DNA of 64,000 bases from Bombyx mori. Lineage: Eukaryota > Arthropoda > Insecta > Lepidoptera > Bombycidae. A model generated the notes under the pieces. The model saw only the letters and a list, made by a program, of their open reading frames with translations. It was not told where the DNA came from and did no database searches. Below are positions 37,801 through 52,800 of the stretch, in pieces. The stretch covers positions 3,472,001-3,536,000 of the forward strand of contig NC_085108.1 of assembly GCF_030269925.1 (NCBI RefSeq), written 5' to 3'. Position numbers and translations under genes: made by a program. Position 1 is the first letter of the stretch. Every line of letters starts with the position of its first letter.

Positions 37801-40800
37801 GTACATAAAACTAAAAGACGGGTCTACTCATAAGAGCTCAATAGTACAGTTTCAACAGAGCTCATACCGAAATGCCACAAAGAGTAATATTCTTCCAAAA
37901 CATTTCCATTAAGTGATACCATTTTGAGAACCACAGAAATAACTTGCAAAAAAAATTATTGCTGTGACTAATTTTATTACAATGGAGCTTTAAGTTCGTG
38001 ACGTAACGCAGCTTTTTGAAGAAATAGAAAGTTCGAATATGGTTAATAATTGTGTAAATGATTCATTGCAGCGGAATTTGTGAAAACCACGGAATAGATA
38101 AATAAGGTTGGAATGGTAATGTAGGCGGGGCAAGCGTGCCACAGTTATGATAGAACAAACATAACTCGACCGATTCTTTCATTCACCGCGTTTAGTGCGC
38201 TTCGGACTACTTGGCGAACAGATCTCCGCTTTATAGTGCCGTGTTGTGCAATTATAACTTGTAAAACAAAAAATCAGACCTCAAGTATAGAGCGAGGAGG
38301 TATATCTTTCGATCGGTAAGTCGAAATCACCATTTAATTACAATATTATTTGTCTAAAACATAAAAATATACTGAGCATTATGAAATTCCAAACATTAAC
38401 AATATTATTGCAGCAAGTTATAAATAGCATACATTGCGCGATGTGTGCTCGCCCAATGAACGCAATGACCAAGTCAGCTTCCAATGTACTACATGCATTG
38501 CGTTCTCTACACTTCAATCTTTGAAATTTCGGCCTTTGCCCTGATTGGCCGTGCAGTTTGTCGATAGTGAGGTGACCATGAGGTGAAATAAAATCATCGA
38601 CAGAATTCTCGACTATATTTACATTTGACATGGATAATTTTTGCATTATTTTATATTTAATTAATGATACCTAGTATATTCTTAGTGAGACGTATTTTGA
38701 GTAAAATAAATATGTATTATTATTATTGAATTATTATCATTGAATTAAAGTGAAGGTATAATATAAAGGGACATGTAGACCTCTAATTTACGGGTATTTA
38801 CTATATTGTCTAAGACGTATTAAAATCTAAGTAAAATGCTATTTGACTTATGCAGTAAATTAAAAATTTTAGGTTTCCTAAAGAACCTAACGCCAGGGAA
38901 CAATGGATTGACGTGACAGGTAGAGGAAACTGGAGACAAAGACGAGTACTATTTGCTCTAAACATTTTACTGAAAATGATTTTATCATAAAAAAAATCAG
39001 AATACACTTAGTTTTGAAAAATTCATTCGCAATTAATAGCAAGCGCCAACTGCTTAACAAATACGTTTTATTCCAGCGACAGTGACTATTTGTAATTAAT
39101 AAAAGTAAAATAGTTTTTTTTTTCAATATTTATTTCATGTTTCATTTTCTCCATTCATTCATCAGATAATTTATCGATAAAGAATATCGATTTTATCAAG
39201 CACTAGCGTGTATGAACATTTTTATTGCCTTTTTGCGTGTGTGAGTGTGTATGCCTACGGGTGTTTTGTGCTAGTTGCGAACGAATATCTGTCCTGAGAT
39301 TTATGTGTGGGTGTTTTTGTTGTGTGCGAAATACTTGTAATCACAGTGTGTGTATGTGTAGAAATTAAAATAGTGGGGATGAAGCGGCGACACTGGTTCT
39401 AATACAAAATTAGAGCAAAGGCCTTTCCAACCTTATTTATCTATTCCGTGGTGAAAACCGTATAAAGAAATACATGTGTTTTTGTTGTCGCTTCGACGAT
39501 GGGCGACCTTTTTTTTATAGCTTAGATGGATGGACGAGCTCACAGCCCACCTGGTGTTAAGTGGTTACTGGAGCCCATAGACATCTACATCGTAAATGCG
39601 CCACCCACCTTGAGATATAAGTTCTATGGTCTCAAGTATAGTTACAACGGCTGCCCCGCCCTTCAAACGGAAACGCATTACTGCTTCACGGCAGAAATAG
39701 GTGGGCGGCTTACTTGGTGTTAAGGGATTATTGGAGTCCGTAGACATCAACAAAGGGAATGCCGCCATCCAAGTCGAGACATGAGTTCCAAATCTAAGGT
39801 TTTACAGTAAAACGGCTGCTCACTCTTGAAACGGAAACGCATTACTGTCATTCGTGTCACGCATTACAGCTTCACGGCAGAAATAGGCAGGATAGCGGTA
39901 CCGTCCATGCAGGCTCACAAGAAGCCCTTACCACCAGTAAAATTCATTAAATATAATTAAAGATTAATAAATAATAAATTAATTAATAAATAAAGATTTC
40001 TCAAAGAAATAAGCAGTGCCTTTGTACATAATTTTCCTATTACTCTGTACTGTGTCTTGTTTTCTGTGTGTACATAAATAAATAAATAAATAAATAAATA
40101 TTCAAAATTCAATGTATGTAGATCCCTCGAACGTAGTAACAAAGATTAACCCGCATTTAAAACCGGCAGATATACAAAATGCAGACAAACTCTTAAATTA
40201 AAATTCCTATTTTGTATATTTATTTTTATATTAATACGTGAAGCAAAAACTTTGTATCCCTTTTTACGGAAATTGCGCGGACGGAGGAGTATGAAATTTT
40301 CCACACTTATAGAGAATATAGAGAAGAAGTGCACAATGCTCATATTTTTTTTAAATAATGCATAAAAGATACATTAAATCAATAAAGAAAACATTACACA
40401 TACTACATACCATGTATTTGACGCACACACGCATGCATACTATTTATTGTCAAACTATTGTTCTTGACGTCTGTTGTCAAATTGAGAATAGATTAAATAT
40501 TGTTTGTCTTTATTAATATTTTTTATAGTGTAGTCTTGGGGAAATTTGTGATTATAGAAGTATAAAATACAATCATAATAGTGTACAAACTTACAATTTC
40601 AATTAATTATAGTCGAATTTCGACTACTGCGGGACCACTACTTAGTGTAACAAGACCCCGTTTAGTTACGGTTATTATATAAATAAATAAATAAAACAGT
40701 AAACAAGTAGATACAATAGGCGGTTTTATCACTAAAAGCGATCTCTTCCAGACAAACGTTTTAATTATAGAAATTCTGGAAAAGATAAAGAGATACAGCA

Positions 40801-43800
40801 GGTATGTTGCGGTGTACTATTGATAATACATTATCAATGAAAATGTGAAGATGTATGTGTTATAACTTACAATAAATATACTTATTACAGTTAAATATAA
40901 TATAAAACCACATCATATATGTTTTTTTTTTTTTTCCCAGCCCATAGACATCCGCCACGTAAATGCGCCACCCACCTTGAGATACAAGTTCTAAGGTCTC
41001 ATTTATAGTAACGACGGCTGCCCCACCCTTCAAACCGAAACGCATTACTGCTTAACGGCAGAAATAGGCAGGGTGGTGGTACCCACCCGCGCGGACTCAC
41101 AAGAGGTCCTACCACCAGTACTCACAAGAGGTCCTACCACCAGTTCCAATAAATCAACAGATAAAACATAAACAAAGGAACAATAATAAGCGTAGGGATG
41201 CTACTAACGAAACGACAAAGCTCCACATCGCCCACCCTTAGAGCAAACTCATTCTAACCGGCACCATCTAGGCGGGCTTCGGATAGCCTGCCGACCGAGA
41301 GGGCTGGTGGTCGTGGCGCCGACGACCGCCAGTCCGGCGTCCCGAGGTGGAGGGTAATAGGAGAGATGTGCTCCGCACTAAACGCTTCGCTTTCCCCCCT
41401 TTGCCTTTACATGAGTTCTGTCTCATGCGAGGTTTGGATGTTGGTTGTTGAGCGACAGGAGGTTTTAGTCGGTTCGACTCCAACATACTCCGCCCGCCAT
41501 CCCCTGTGAAGGGCGGAAGTCCGGCGATTTCCTCCTGACCAAAAAAAACAAACCCTATAACAAAAAACGGCATTGAAGAAACCTCAATCGACATTAACTC
41601 TATTTTTGTTATGCTAACGATAATAATAATTTATTTTGGCTAATCAACTTGCTCTATTAGCTCTGTTATCATTGCAACTCGCTGATGCAACGTTTTTTAT
41701 CAGCTATACTTTTATTGTTCTGATACGGTTTGTTATGGTTAACCGTGCTCGTGGAACTCGCCAAAGAGTTCGACATGCAACCTAAGCCATGCATCAGCCC
41801 GCTGAGTTTCTCGGCTCGGCGAGCAAAGGCTCAGCCAGGAGGGGTAAAGCCAGCTGCCCGAGCGCCTCCGAAGGAGACCTATCAACTCAAGAGCAGTTGC
41901 TTCGCGAATGAATCTACTACTGGATCAGAATCGCGACCCACTGAGAAAATTCGGCGAGAAACTCAGTGGGCTGTGTCTGTGGGTTAATTTACTCGTCGAG
42001 CCCTTCGTCGCAAGCGACGGGTTCGACGAGGACGGTGACCGGTGCTTGAGGTACCTAAAAGCACTGTTAGTGGATCGGGAGGATCCGTAATGACGCTATC
42101 ACTCTACTGTCGAGACTCTACTATAAAGGAAAGAGAAGAGAATAAGGGATTTTCTTCGGTTTTCGGGAATCGTGGGCATTAAATTTAACTGCGGGGTGGG
42201 TCTTGCGTAGCTCACGCCGCGCTCTTCGTGCGCCTTTCTCAAGGCGTAGTCTCCTAGGAGGAATAGAAAGAAGAAGAGATCGATCTTCTTCTTCTCCCTT
42301 TTCTTCTCTGGAAACACGCTGGAGTCCGATTGAACCCAGTCTGTCATCCCCCTCGACCGGATATCAGAAAACGGATACCCCAGCATTAAAAAAAAGGTTT
42401 AATAAAACTACTTTTACGGTTCAATCCCGCGTTTTTATTACGGAATTTATTACGAAAATATTATTCCCGATGTTAAAGTATTCGACTTTACAGCTTCAGT
42501 GGTCGTTCTTATACGGTTACATTTGAATATTACCTACGGTCTTTCAATATTTTGATATGAAAGAAAAAATTTGAAAATTATTTATTAAAATCGTATTAAA
42601 AGGTAATTTTGAATGATAAAGATATTTTTTAATATAAAAAATATAAATATAAAAATATAAAAATAAAAAATAAAAATATAATAAAAAAATATATTATAAA
42701 CCAGATTAAACAGTAAAATTAGTTTAAATTTTTTAATCCGCAAAACAGAAACTTAAAGAAAGCAAACTTTTCAAGTCGATCAATAAAAAATAAAAAAACA
42801 ATTTTTTTGTTTTATTATTATTATTTGATTTTTTTGTTTTAATTATTATTATTATTGCTTTTGTTTTAGTCCGAGATTGTAGTTATTATTTTTATTTAAT
42901 TCTAGTAATAAAAGAAATGTTAATGAGTGTAATATGGATGCAAAATCAGAAGTAAATGAAATAAATAAAATAAATTAAAATAGTGTGCAGAATTAAAAAA
43001 AAAACCGATGAATTTCTTTTGGAAAGTTCACATATCGAGTTCATTAACGACGATTACCGATTCGGATCGTGTTGCTGACACGGTCCGTTCTTGGCACACT
43101 TCGATTCGTTTCCGGAATGCATACGATTATTTCGTGCTAATCATCATTAATCATTATCGAACCTCTTAATAATAATAATGATTCATTTATTTATCAGATA
43201 ATCTATATATCGACGCTTGAAAGGCAAACGTGACTAAGCGACAATGCGTGAGCTTTACAGTAGACTCATTTAAAGTTGAAATACCTGAAAAAAAATTATT
43301 TTAACTTACTATTTTACTTTACTATTTTAACGTATCTAACTGTAGGATTGAAATGATTTTAATAGACCTAGAATCAAAATTAAGCAACGTCACCAAAAAA
43401 AAATGCAGATAAACTATTAATTGTACAACGCAATAAAATTTAAACTAATTTAAAGAAAATAATGTAGAGAGGTAGGATGAATATAAGTAAACCTACAGTG
43501 GTTTTTACGGATGTTCCGTTATAACTACTGAACCATGCAACCGATTAACTTGAAACTTGGTATCCATGTAGAAAATATATGTACTTAATGGATAGGCTAA
43601 TATTTATATGACTGTTGGACTTTTTACACCAGTTGCGGGGGCATTAATGATGAGAATCTTTGTGGGGGTGAGAAATAATAATGTTAATTTTAAATGTCCA
43701 GCGAAGCGGGCGGGTACAGCTAGTTTTAATATAATATTTTAATTTTGATTTTAAAAAATGTGAATGAATTTTTCGTTGTTGACGAGTATATGGCCATAAT

Positions 43801-46800
43801 TGTAAGTAGTCGATTCGCGTGTATGTACCCCAATGAGTTTAAGGACCAAGGACATAGTGAAGGTATTCCGCTGAGGTAATTCGCTAACTTATCTTGTAGA
43901 AGTCGTTGTCGCGATTCAGGCTTTTGAAGGTTCTCTTTCTTCTATTAAATGATAGCCACCGCTGCATGTAAATATCACGTTATCTTAAATGTAATTTATA
44001 TACTTCATATAAATGGTTATGCAGGACAGTGTAAGAAAAAATGATTTAATTGTAAAAAAGCGTGGAGTGCTTTTTAGGATATTATCAAAATAGCCCTTCT
44101 ACTCATATCTGTTCATAAAATATTTATAACTACTGATACCATGCACCCCACGCTGTTTTACAATAAAATCATTTTTTCTTACACTATTTTTAATTCAAAT
44201 TTATTTTCTATTCTTTAGTTGGATTTTCTATAAAAGCGTATTTTATTAGTTTTTTTAAACTGTTATTAATTTTTTATTTTTTAGTTGAATTTCAATTTTT
44301 TCATTTATTTTTCAATTTTAATATTATATTGCCATCGGTCCTTAATAATTATACCAAATCTCGAGTTAAACCGACGTTTTGAAGGGGCTCAAAATCACGT
44401 TCAAAGATTCCGTTACATACATACGTCTGAAGCTAATAAAAGCGTATTAAAATTAATCGTATTGATTCGTTTTAAAAATAAAATAAAATAAGTAATAAGT
44501 AATAATAAAATAAAAAAGAATTATCTGTTCCATTAAACTGATGTGTACCATTTTTCTTGTGTTCGAAACGCTAATCGCTCCGCTCGTGAGCGAATTTCCG
44601 TCTTAGCAACCGAAATATCCCAGGACCTGCGGGCCGCACCGTTATACGAACGAAACTGTGTCAGTTTCACATTTATAACAACCGAAACCCGGCCGATGAT
44701 TGATATTTAGCGAACTACACACAATATGAGACAAATTGATAAATAACTAGTGGTCGTCTAGCAGTCGATATTCGACTATAATTATCTATATATTAATACG
44801 TAAGGCAAAAACTTTGTATCCCTTTTTACGAAAATTGCGCGGGCGGAGGAGTATGAAATTTTCCACACTTATAGAGAATATAGTGAAGAAGTGCACCATG
44901 CTAATTTTTTTTTTTAAATAATGCACAAAAGATACATTAAATCAATAAAGAAAACATTACACACACTACATACCATGTATTTGACGCACACACGCATGTA
45001 TACTATTTATTGTCAAACTTTTGTTCTTGACGTCTGTTGTCAAATTGAGAATAAATTACTTAAATATTGTTTGTCTTTGTTAATATTTTCTATAGTGTAG
45101 TCTTGGCGAAATTTGTGATTATAGAAGTATAAAATACAATCATAATAGTGTACAAACTTACAATTCCAATTAATTATAGTCTAATTTCAACTACTGCGGG
45201 ACCTCTAGTTAATTTAAATTATATGTTTAACACTATTATTGTTCTGTTGTCAAAGATTTTACTTCTATAATCACAAATTTTGCCAAGGCTACACTATAAT
45301 TATATAATACTAGCGGCCCGCTCCGGCTCCGCTCGGGTCTTGAAAAAATTTTCAACGATATTTGACGTTGTTTTATTTATTTAAATAAAAGAACACTTAA
45401 TACAGCATAACTGTAATAGTTAGACATATGCTATGTATTTTTTGTATATGCTATGTATTTGATTTAATGTATTTTTATGCATAATTAAAAAAATATTGCA
45501 TTCTGCACTGTCTGCCTTCTCTATATTCTCAAAAGTGTGGGAAATTTCATACACCTCCGTCCGCGCAATTTTTGTAAAAAGGGATACAATATTTTTGGTT
45601 CACGTATTAATATATAGATAACCAGCCGTACTCGTCCGGTTCGCTGGTGATTTAAAATTAACATTATTATTTCTCACCCCCACAAAGATTCTCATCATTA
45701 ACGCCCCCGCAACTGGTGTAAAGAGTCCAACACTCATATAAATATTAGCCTATCCATTAAGTACATGTATTTGGATACCAAGTTTCAAGTCAATCGGATG
45801 CATGGTTCAGTAGTTATAAAGGAACATCCGTAACAACCACTGTAGGTTTATATATTAGTACTAGCTGACCCAGACTTACTTCGTAGTGCCTCAATCGATA
45901 AATAAAATACCTAAGCTTTTGTATAAAATAAACTTAAAACAAACAAAAGGAATTCGTCCGACGGGGGTGGGACAAGTCAAAGAAAAAATAAAATTGTTAT
46001 TTTTATTTAATTCCGAGCATTTTCATCTTTATCTATCTTTTAAACCTTCTCTGGACTTCCACAAATAATTCAAGGTTAAAATTAGTCAAATCGGTCTAGC
46101 CGTTCTCGAGTTTTAGCGAGACTAACGAACAGCAATTCATTTTTATATATACTAGAGGTCCCGCAGTAGTCGAAATTCGACTATAATAATTAATTGGATT
46201 TGTAAGTTTGTACACTATTATGATTGTATTTTATACTTCTATAAACCAAATTTCACCAAGGCTACACTATAATTTTTTTTAATAAAAACAATCAATATTT
46301 AATCTATTCTCAATTTGACCACAGACGTCAAGAACAAAAGTTTGACAATAAATAGTATGCATGCGTGTGTGCGTCAAATACATGGTATGTAGTGTGTGTA
46401 ATGTTTTCTTTATTGATTTAATGTAACTTTTATGCATTATTTTTAAAAAATATTAGCATTGTGCACTTCTTCTCTATATTCTCTATAAGTGAGGAAAATT
46501 TCATAATCCTCCGTCCGCGCAATTTTCGTAAAAAGGGATACAAAGTTTTTGCTTCACGTATTAATATATAGATAGATAGATAAATTGTAAATTGTCATTA
46601 CACGGAGCAGGGTGACGCAGCCGTGTACACTGATCGTCATAATGAGACGGACCTGAGTCATTTTCATTCTCACTATCCCATAACTAGAGTTGAATATGAT
46701 TGTGCATTTTCTCAAGTTTCTCTTCGCACGTACACACAGTCTGTCGTATGAAGTGACTTGCTATTCTGTCATGAAATCTTTATGGGAAAAGTTGATGGCT

Positions 46801-49800
46801 TCGTCATGTGCGTCATGGACGCTTTCTTAATCTACGAACCGGTCATTCTTTTTGGGGCGGTCAGAGAAATCATTTTTCGCAATCATCATTATCTTGTCAT
46901 TGTTATGGGCATAACAAAAAGCGATTCCCGGTTGAAACGCGAGACTGCATACTGCCCCCTGCGTAGTTTGGATAATACAGATTCTTCCCACCACATTTCT
47001 CTATAAAATATCGCCGCTAATCTGAACCAAATGATACTTCTCCAATTTATCGCCATAAAAATCGTCCTGGCTTAAGGATAAGACGCTCAGTACACTCGTA
47101 TCTAGCGATGCTACCGTACTGGTGTTCGAATCCCGCAGGCAGTTGCCAAATTTTCTAATGAAATACGTACTTTACGTACTGGTGGTAAGACCTCTTGTGA
47201 GTCCGCACGGATAGGTACCACCACCCTGCCTGTTTCAGCTGTGAAACAGTGATGCGTTTCGGTTTGAAGGGCGGGTCAGCCGTTGTAACTATACTTGAGA
47301 TCTTAGAACTTGTATCTCAAAGTGGAGGCGGCATTAACCACTTAGCACCAGGTGGCCCGTGAGCTCGTCCACCCATCTAAGCAATAAAAAAAACCTATCT
47401 CTAGAAAATACATTCACTAATGACATCCACGATAAAGGAGCAATATCGCAGAATAATAATCAAACCCGTTAAAATTGTAATATGCGTAATTACTAAGCAA
47501 TTGAAACGCGAGGTAGATGGCGCTTTTACGTCTACGATTCCACTTAAAACCAGGTGCGCTGCAAGCTCTTTCACCCGTGTACATCATCATCAGCCTGCGG
47601 CAGTCCACTGCTGGACATAGGCCTCCCCCAAAGCTCGCCACTGAACCCGATCTTCGGTTCTACGCATCCAGTTACTGCCAGCTGCCTTGCGCAGGTCGTC
47701 GCTCCATCTAGCAGGAGGGCGTCCTACACTACGCTTGCCAGTTCGCGGTCTCTACTCCAGAACACGTCTACCCCGACGGTTATCGGTTCTGCGACATATG
47801 TGACCAGCCCACTGCCACTTCAGCTTACCGTTACTACAGCTTCACCCGTGAACACAATGAACCAAAAACTAAAAATATATTTTTGTTGAAATTTCTTCGA
47901 GCTTTCCAATGATTTTACGAGCTTTCACTTGCACTCGTTAAATACTGGTTGACAAAAGTTTTCTCCCCTCGTCTCTACAAGTAAAGTAAAAGCTCTTGAT
48001 TCGCGGGGCATATGTTCCGCAAAAATATGCCGCGAATACAGAAACTATGAATATGCAAAATCTCGGTTTTTTTTTTTATATATTGCTTAGATGGATGGAC
48101 GAGCTCACAGCCCACCTGATGTTAAGTGGTTAATGGAGCCCATAGACATCTACAACGTAAATGCGCCATCCACCTCGAGATATAAGTTCTAAGGTATCGG
48201 TATAGTTACAACGGCTGCCCCACTCTTCGAACCGAAACGCATTACTGCTTCACGGCGGAAATAGGCGGGGTGGTGGTACCTACCCGTGCAGACTCCCAAG
48301 AGGTCCTACCACCAGTGATTACGCAAATTATAATTTTGCGGGTTTGATTTTTATTACACGATGTTATTCATTCACCGTGGATGTCAATCGTGAACATTTG
48401 TTGAGTACGTATTTCATTAAAAAACTTGGTACCCGCCTGCGGGATTCGAACACCGGTGCATCGCTACACACGAATGCACCGGACGTCTTATCCTTTAGGC
48501 CACTACGACTTCGTTTACAAAGGATATTCGATTTTTTTAAATCACACCCAACGTTAATTAGTCCCTTGCTAAGATCGTAAAGAACTTGTGTTACAGGTAC
48601 CAGATAACGGAATTAAATGTAAGATTTTTATTATACACATACACATATTTAATATACATCCATAACCCTGGAAAAGACATTTTATATTTATCATATAAAT
48701 ATCCTCCATTGGCGGGATTCGAACCCGCGACCCCCTTGAGTAGTGACCATGTCACTTACCACCACGCCAGACGGCCGCTAAATTCGATTGGATTGGATCG
48801 ACCTAGACATTAAAATCGTTTTTATCAATGTCTATGTACCGATGTACCGTTTAGATCAGGGAATAATTAAATCTTTAGCCACGAACATAAAAAGTGGGTC
48901 ATATATTTCGAACGAAGCCCGAATAAGGACTGTATACGGAAATTTCGGTTATTAAGGTCTTAACAACCAGTAACTATACTTGAGACCTTAGAACTTATAT
49001 CTCAAGGTGGGTGGCGCATTTACGTTGTAGATGTCTATGGGCTCCAGTAACCACTTAACACCAGGTGGGCTGTGAGCTCGTCAACCCATCTAAGCAATAA
49101 AAAATATATATTTAAGACCAGCCCTACAATGGAGAGTATTTCAATATACATGTCGGATGTATGAGCGTTGCTAGCGCATACACTATTCAGTCTGGCCTAT
49201 AACTATTCATCAGTGCTTAGTGTGAGTTTTTTAACGTTCTCGATAGCGTTAAAGTTGACTCAAATTGAGTCACTATGACGTCAAATCACTATGAGGGTCT
49301 GTAACTACTTAAGAGTGGCACGTGGGCATTTTCACTCGTCTAAGCGTAAAATAATCATTATAAATAAAAAAACTTCAGAGGTGTCAAGGGACACCCGGAT
49401 GGAACGAAGTTCCTTTCGATTAATTAGTGAAGGAATTGTATTTTTTTTTTTAAGTTATAATAATAAATTACGGCATTATGAAGAAGAAAAAAACAATACT
49501 ATGAACTAAATTACTATTGTTGAAACGCTATCTCGAGAAACTGTACTCATTACGCGGACCAATCGGATACGAGCAATGTCACGCGATAAGCGCCTACACG
49601 TTGATTGGTCAGAATGACGGATCTAAAAAGTGTCGTGACAACTTTTCGTAAGAATTTTTTCCGTCTAGCCCCCTTTCACAACGCGCGATAAGGAACTTCG
49701 TTCCAATAATCTTTAATGTTTATCTCTTTTCTATTTCAGATTCGAGGAAACTGTTTGGCGGATACCGGATAACGCCTATGTACTGCAAAGCAAGCCGCGT

Positions 49801-52800
49801 CGCCAAATACAACAGAGGGAGGACCATTTGCATGTTCAATCATGAATGCGGGCAACGAGGTGGAGAGGTCGTTGGCGCTTGTATGGACGGATTCCTATTC
49901 GGAGCTTGTTGCCAGCTCAAATCCGACAGCCAATCTCACATACCCAAAGGCCCCGGTGTCGTCATGACCAGCTACTTAGACTACCCGGACGCGGATTCCA
50001 CTGAAGACTATGACGTCGAGCAAATAAACGCCTGGCATAACAGCTTCAAGCCTGTAGTCACGCCGGGCTATAGACCAGCCGACAAAACGACGACAACTAA
50101 ACCGGTGGAAGAAGAAACGCAAAGTGTTTCCGCTGAAATACTATCCGAAGGACTGACACAAATAACTAACACTCTACTTAGCACACCACCGAAAGACAGT
50201 AGCTTTGTTTATGTAAAACCGAAGCCAGATTACACGTACAGCGGTATAGACCACAGCGTGCCTGAGACTATATTAGTGCACACCAACGGAAGCATTGTTG
50301 ACGACGTAGCCAGACCTTCGGACTTCAATGTCCAAGTGTCATCGATGCAAACAAAACCTACAGCGTCACCGACGACCAGCAGCACTGCCTCTCCGATGAC
50401 CATATCAACCCACCGACCAGTTTTCTCTAAGCCGGTTTTCAGACCGAAACCGACAACTACAACAGAAAATTATATCATGATTTCCACTATTATGAAAGAA
50501 TCAACGAAGCCCGAACTAACCTCAATTAATACAATCATTAACATGCTTAATGATTCAACTCCGAATTTCAATGATGATGCAACTAGAGCTCCCATTGAAG
50601 ATGTCTTAGAAACCAAATCGTCTCCTACTCCAATCGGGACGGTATCATCAGCTTCGTTCAGTACAAACCATTACCCAACATCAGGTCATTACGTGACCTT
50701 AAAGCCGTCTTCATACTCAAGTACATACTCACAGACCAATGGTATTTCCACAAACAGACCACAGACAAACAAACTACCATCGTATACAACTGCTAATACC
50801 ATTCAAGATTATGAAAAGACTTCTACAAAACCTTACGTTTCTTTGAATCCTTCTAGTCAGGCTATAGATGCCTTTAATAGATATCCAACAGATCCAAATG
50901 ACTTTGGAGATAAAGTTACAACGTTTGCTTATTTTAGTACTACAACTACAACAAAGCCCACAACCACATCCAGACGGCCACCGTCTACCAGCTACGTCAT
51001 AGGAACTCAGCCGTCCAGAAGACCGACTCCAATGCCAAGTTACGCTTCAGCACCTGATTCATTTTCCAGCGTAACCCCAACGGTTATAGTTCTAAACGGC
51101 TTCCAAACCCCTGAACCTGAAAAAGAACCGGAATTCGTAGAGATATCTCAGGAACCATTCAAAAAACCAGTCAGTCAGATAACAGTTAACAATCATATCG
51201 AATCGACGAATAACATTTACATGGGAAAACCGCCTCAAACATTTGAAAAACCATCTTCCCCCACCATAGTAATTACACCTAAACCGGTTCCAAACACAAC
51301 TCCGTACCCGGTTAAGGCGGCGACTAAACCGGTCTTTACGACAGCGACCTTCGAAACCGAATCACCGACTACATACAAACCGGAATTGCAAACTTCTCCG
51401 GATGATTTGATAAACTTCCCACCTGTCCGTAACCCTATGCTCAACGCTACAGGCTCTAATACCGCTTTATACAACACAAGCATTTCCTTAGCCGACAACG
51501 AGCTAGATATATTACATGACATTGATTTCACAACGCCAACATGGAAGGAAGACGAGAAATTCAAGGACAAAATGAACATTTTCGTCAGTAAAATAGTGGG
51601 TAGTCTTCAAGGTACCTTCCAGGAATTACATGACATAGTAATTCTGGATAAAAAACCGAATTTGACAACGACCACACAAAAACCGAAGAAGACGTTAGCG
51701 ACAACCAAGAAACCCTCGGTTACGACTAGGAAACCAGTGAGGTTGACCCCGACGACAAGACGACCGACTACCCGGACAACTAAAAAGCCAACTAAATTGA
51801 CAACTGCTGCTCGGAGAACGACAACCACCGCTGCCCCCACAACAACCGTTGCATCAACAAAGAAACCGGTAAGTACATAATTGGGGGGTATGCCAGCAAA
51901 AATGCTAATACACAGCTTTAAGTTAAAAAAAGCATTTCTTTCATTTAGTATAAAGTTATCGACATTAAAAACAAATTAAATAAGTAAAAGATTTGATAAA
52001 GCTAAGTGCCCAACCAACCAAACTCATTCCAAACCAACCTCATACAACGATTTTAAGTAAATGAGGTTTGAACCGCATTGACGGTAGATAAGACCTTCAT
52101 ATTATATGTGTCCAAACCATCAGGTGAGCATTTCAGCTTTCGATGACATAAAAAATTAGCGCGAATCCTATATAAGTATTTTGATCTGCTTCTCTCATGT
52201 CGCTTGGTCTTCTCCTTACACAATTTTAAAAACTTTTGAGTGCAGGCAATGTAATGCAATTAGCAAGCTACACCCCTAGTTTAGCTTCCATTGCGCTTTC
52301 GCATATTAAATATATATTTAATGAATACGTACATATACATAAAAGCTCTTCCTTGCTTGTTTCTCAGAGTTGTGACTCTGCTTAGAGTCGGCTAAAACAT
52401 TACATCCATAATCAACTTCAAAAATGATTTCATCAAGCCTTATACAATTTTATAAACAAGGTGCTCTGTAAGTTGGCATCAAAGATGGATGTGTTATACC
52501 TAAAATATAATACGTGTTATTTTTAATATTTTTACTGGTGGTAGGACGTCTTGTGAGTCCGCACAAGTACGTACCACCACCCTGCCTATTTCTGCTGTGA
52601 ATCAATAATGCGTTTCGGTATGAAGGGTGGGGCAGCCATTGTAATGTACTGTAAAAATTGAGACCTTAAACCTCATGTCGCGACGTGAGTGGAAGAATTT
52701 ACGTTGTAGATGTTTATGGGCTCCGGTAACTACTTAACACCAGGTGGGCCGGTGAGTTCGTCCACCCATTTAAGCAAAAATAACTGTCTCCTTCATACTC

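Larger units (their letters stand above)
44747..45618 (-). mobile_element. Outer Helitron A copy, split by two other Helitrons
   Basis: Pieces 44747-44784, 45209-45309 and about 45456-45618 line up in order as one minus-strand family A element: CTAG end and hairpin, then CTTCTATAATCACAAATTTT GCCAAGGCTACACTATA, then the TC end. The gaps hold a plus-strand family A copy and a fragment of another Helitron. Confidence 0.75.

Noticed and set aside
38311..38320. Donor-like GATCGGTAAGT that could mark an alternative flz first exon
   Set aside because: It lies inside the TIR element, and no start codon in a matching frame with a signal peptide precedes it.
51235..51840. Minus-strand hydrophobic frames opposite the flz stalk
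   Set aside because: They mirror the Thr/Pro/Lys codons of the real exon and have no independent support.
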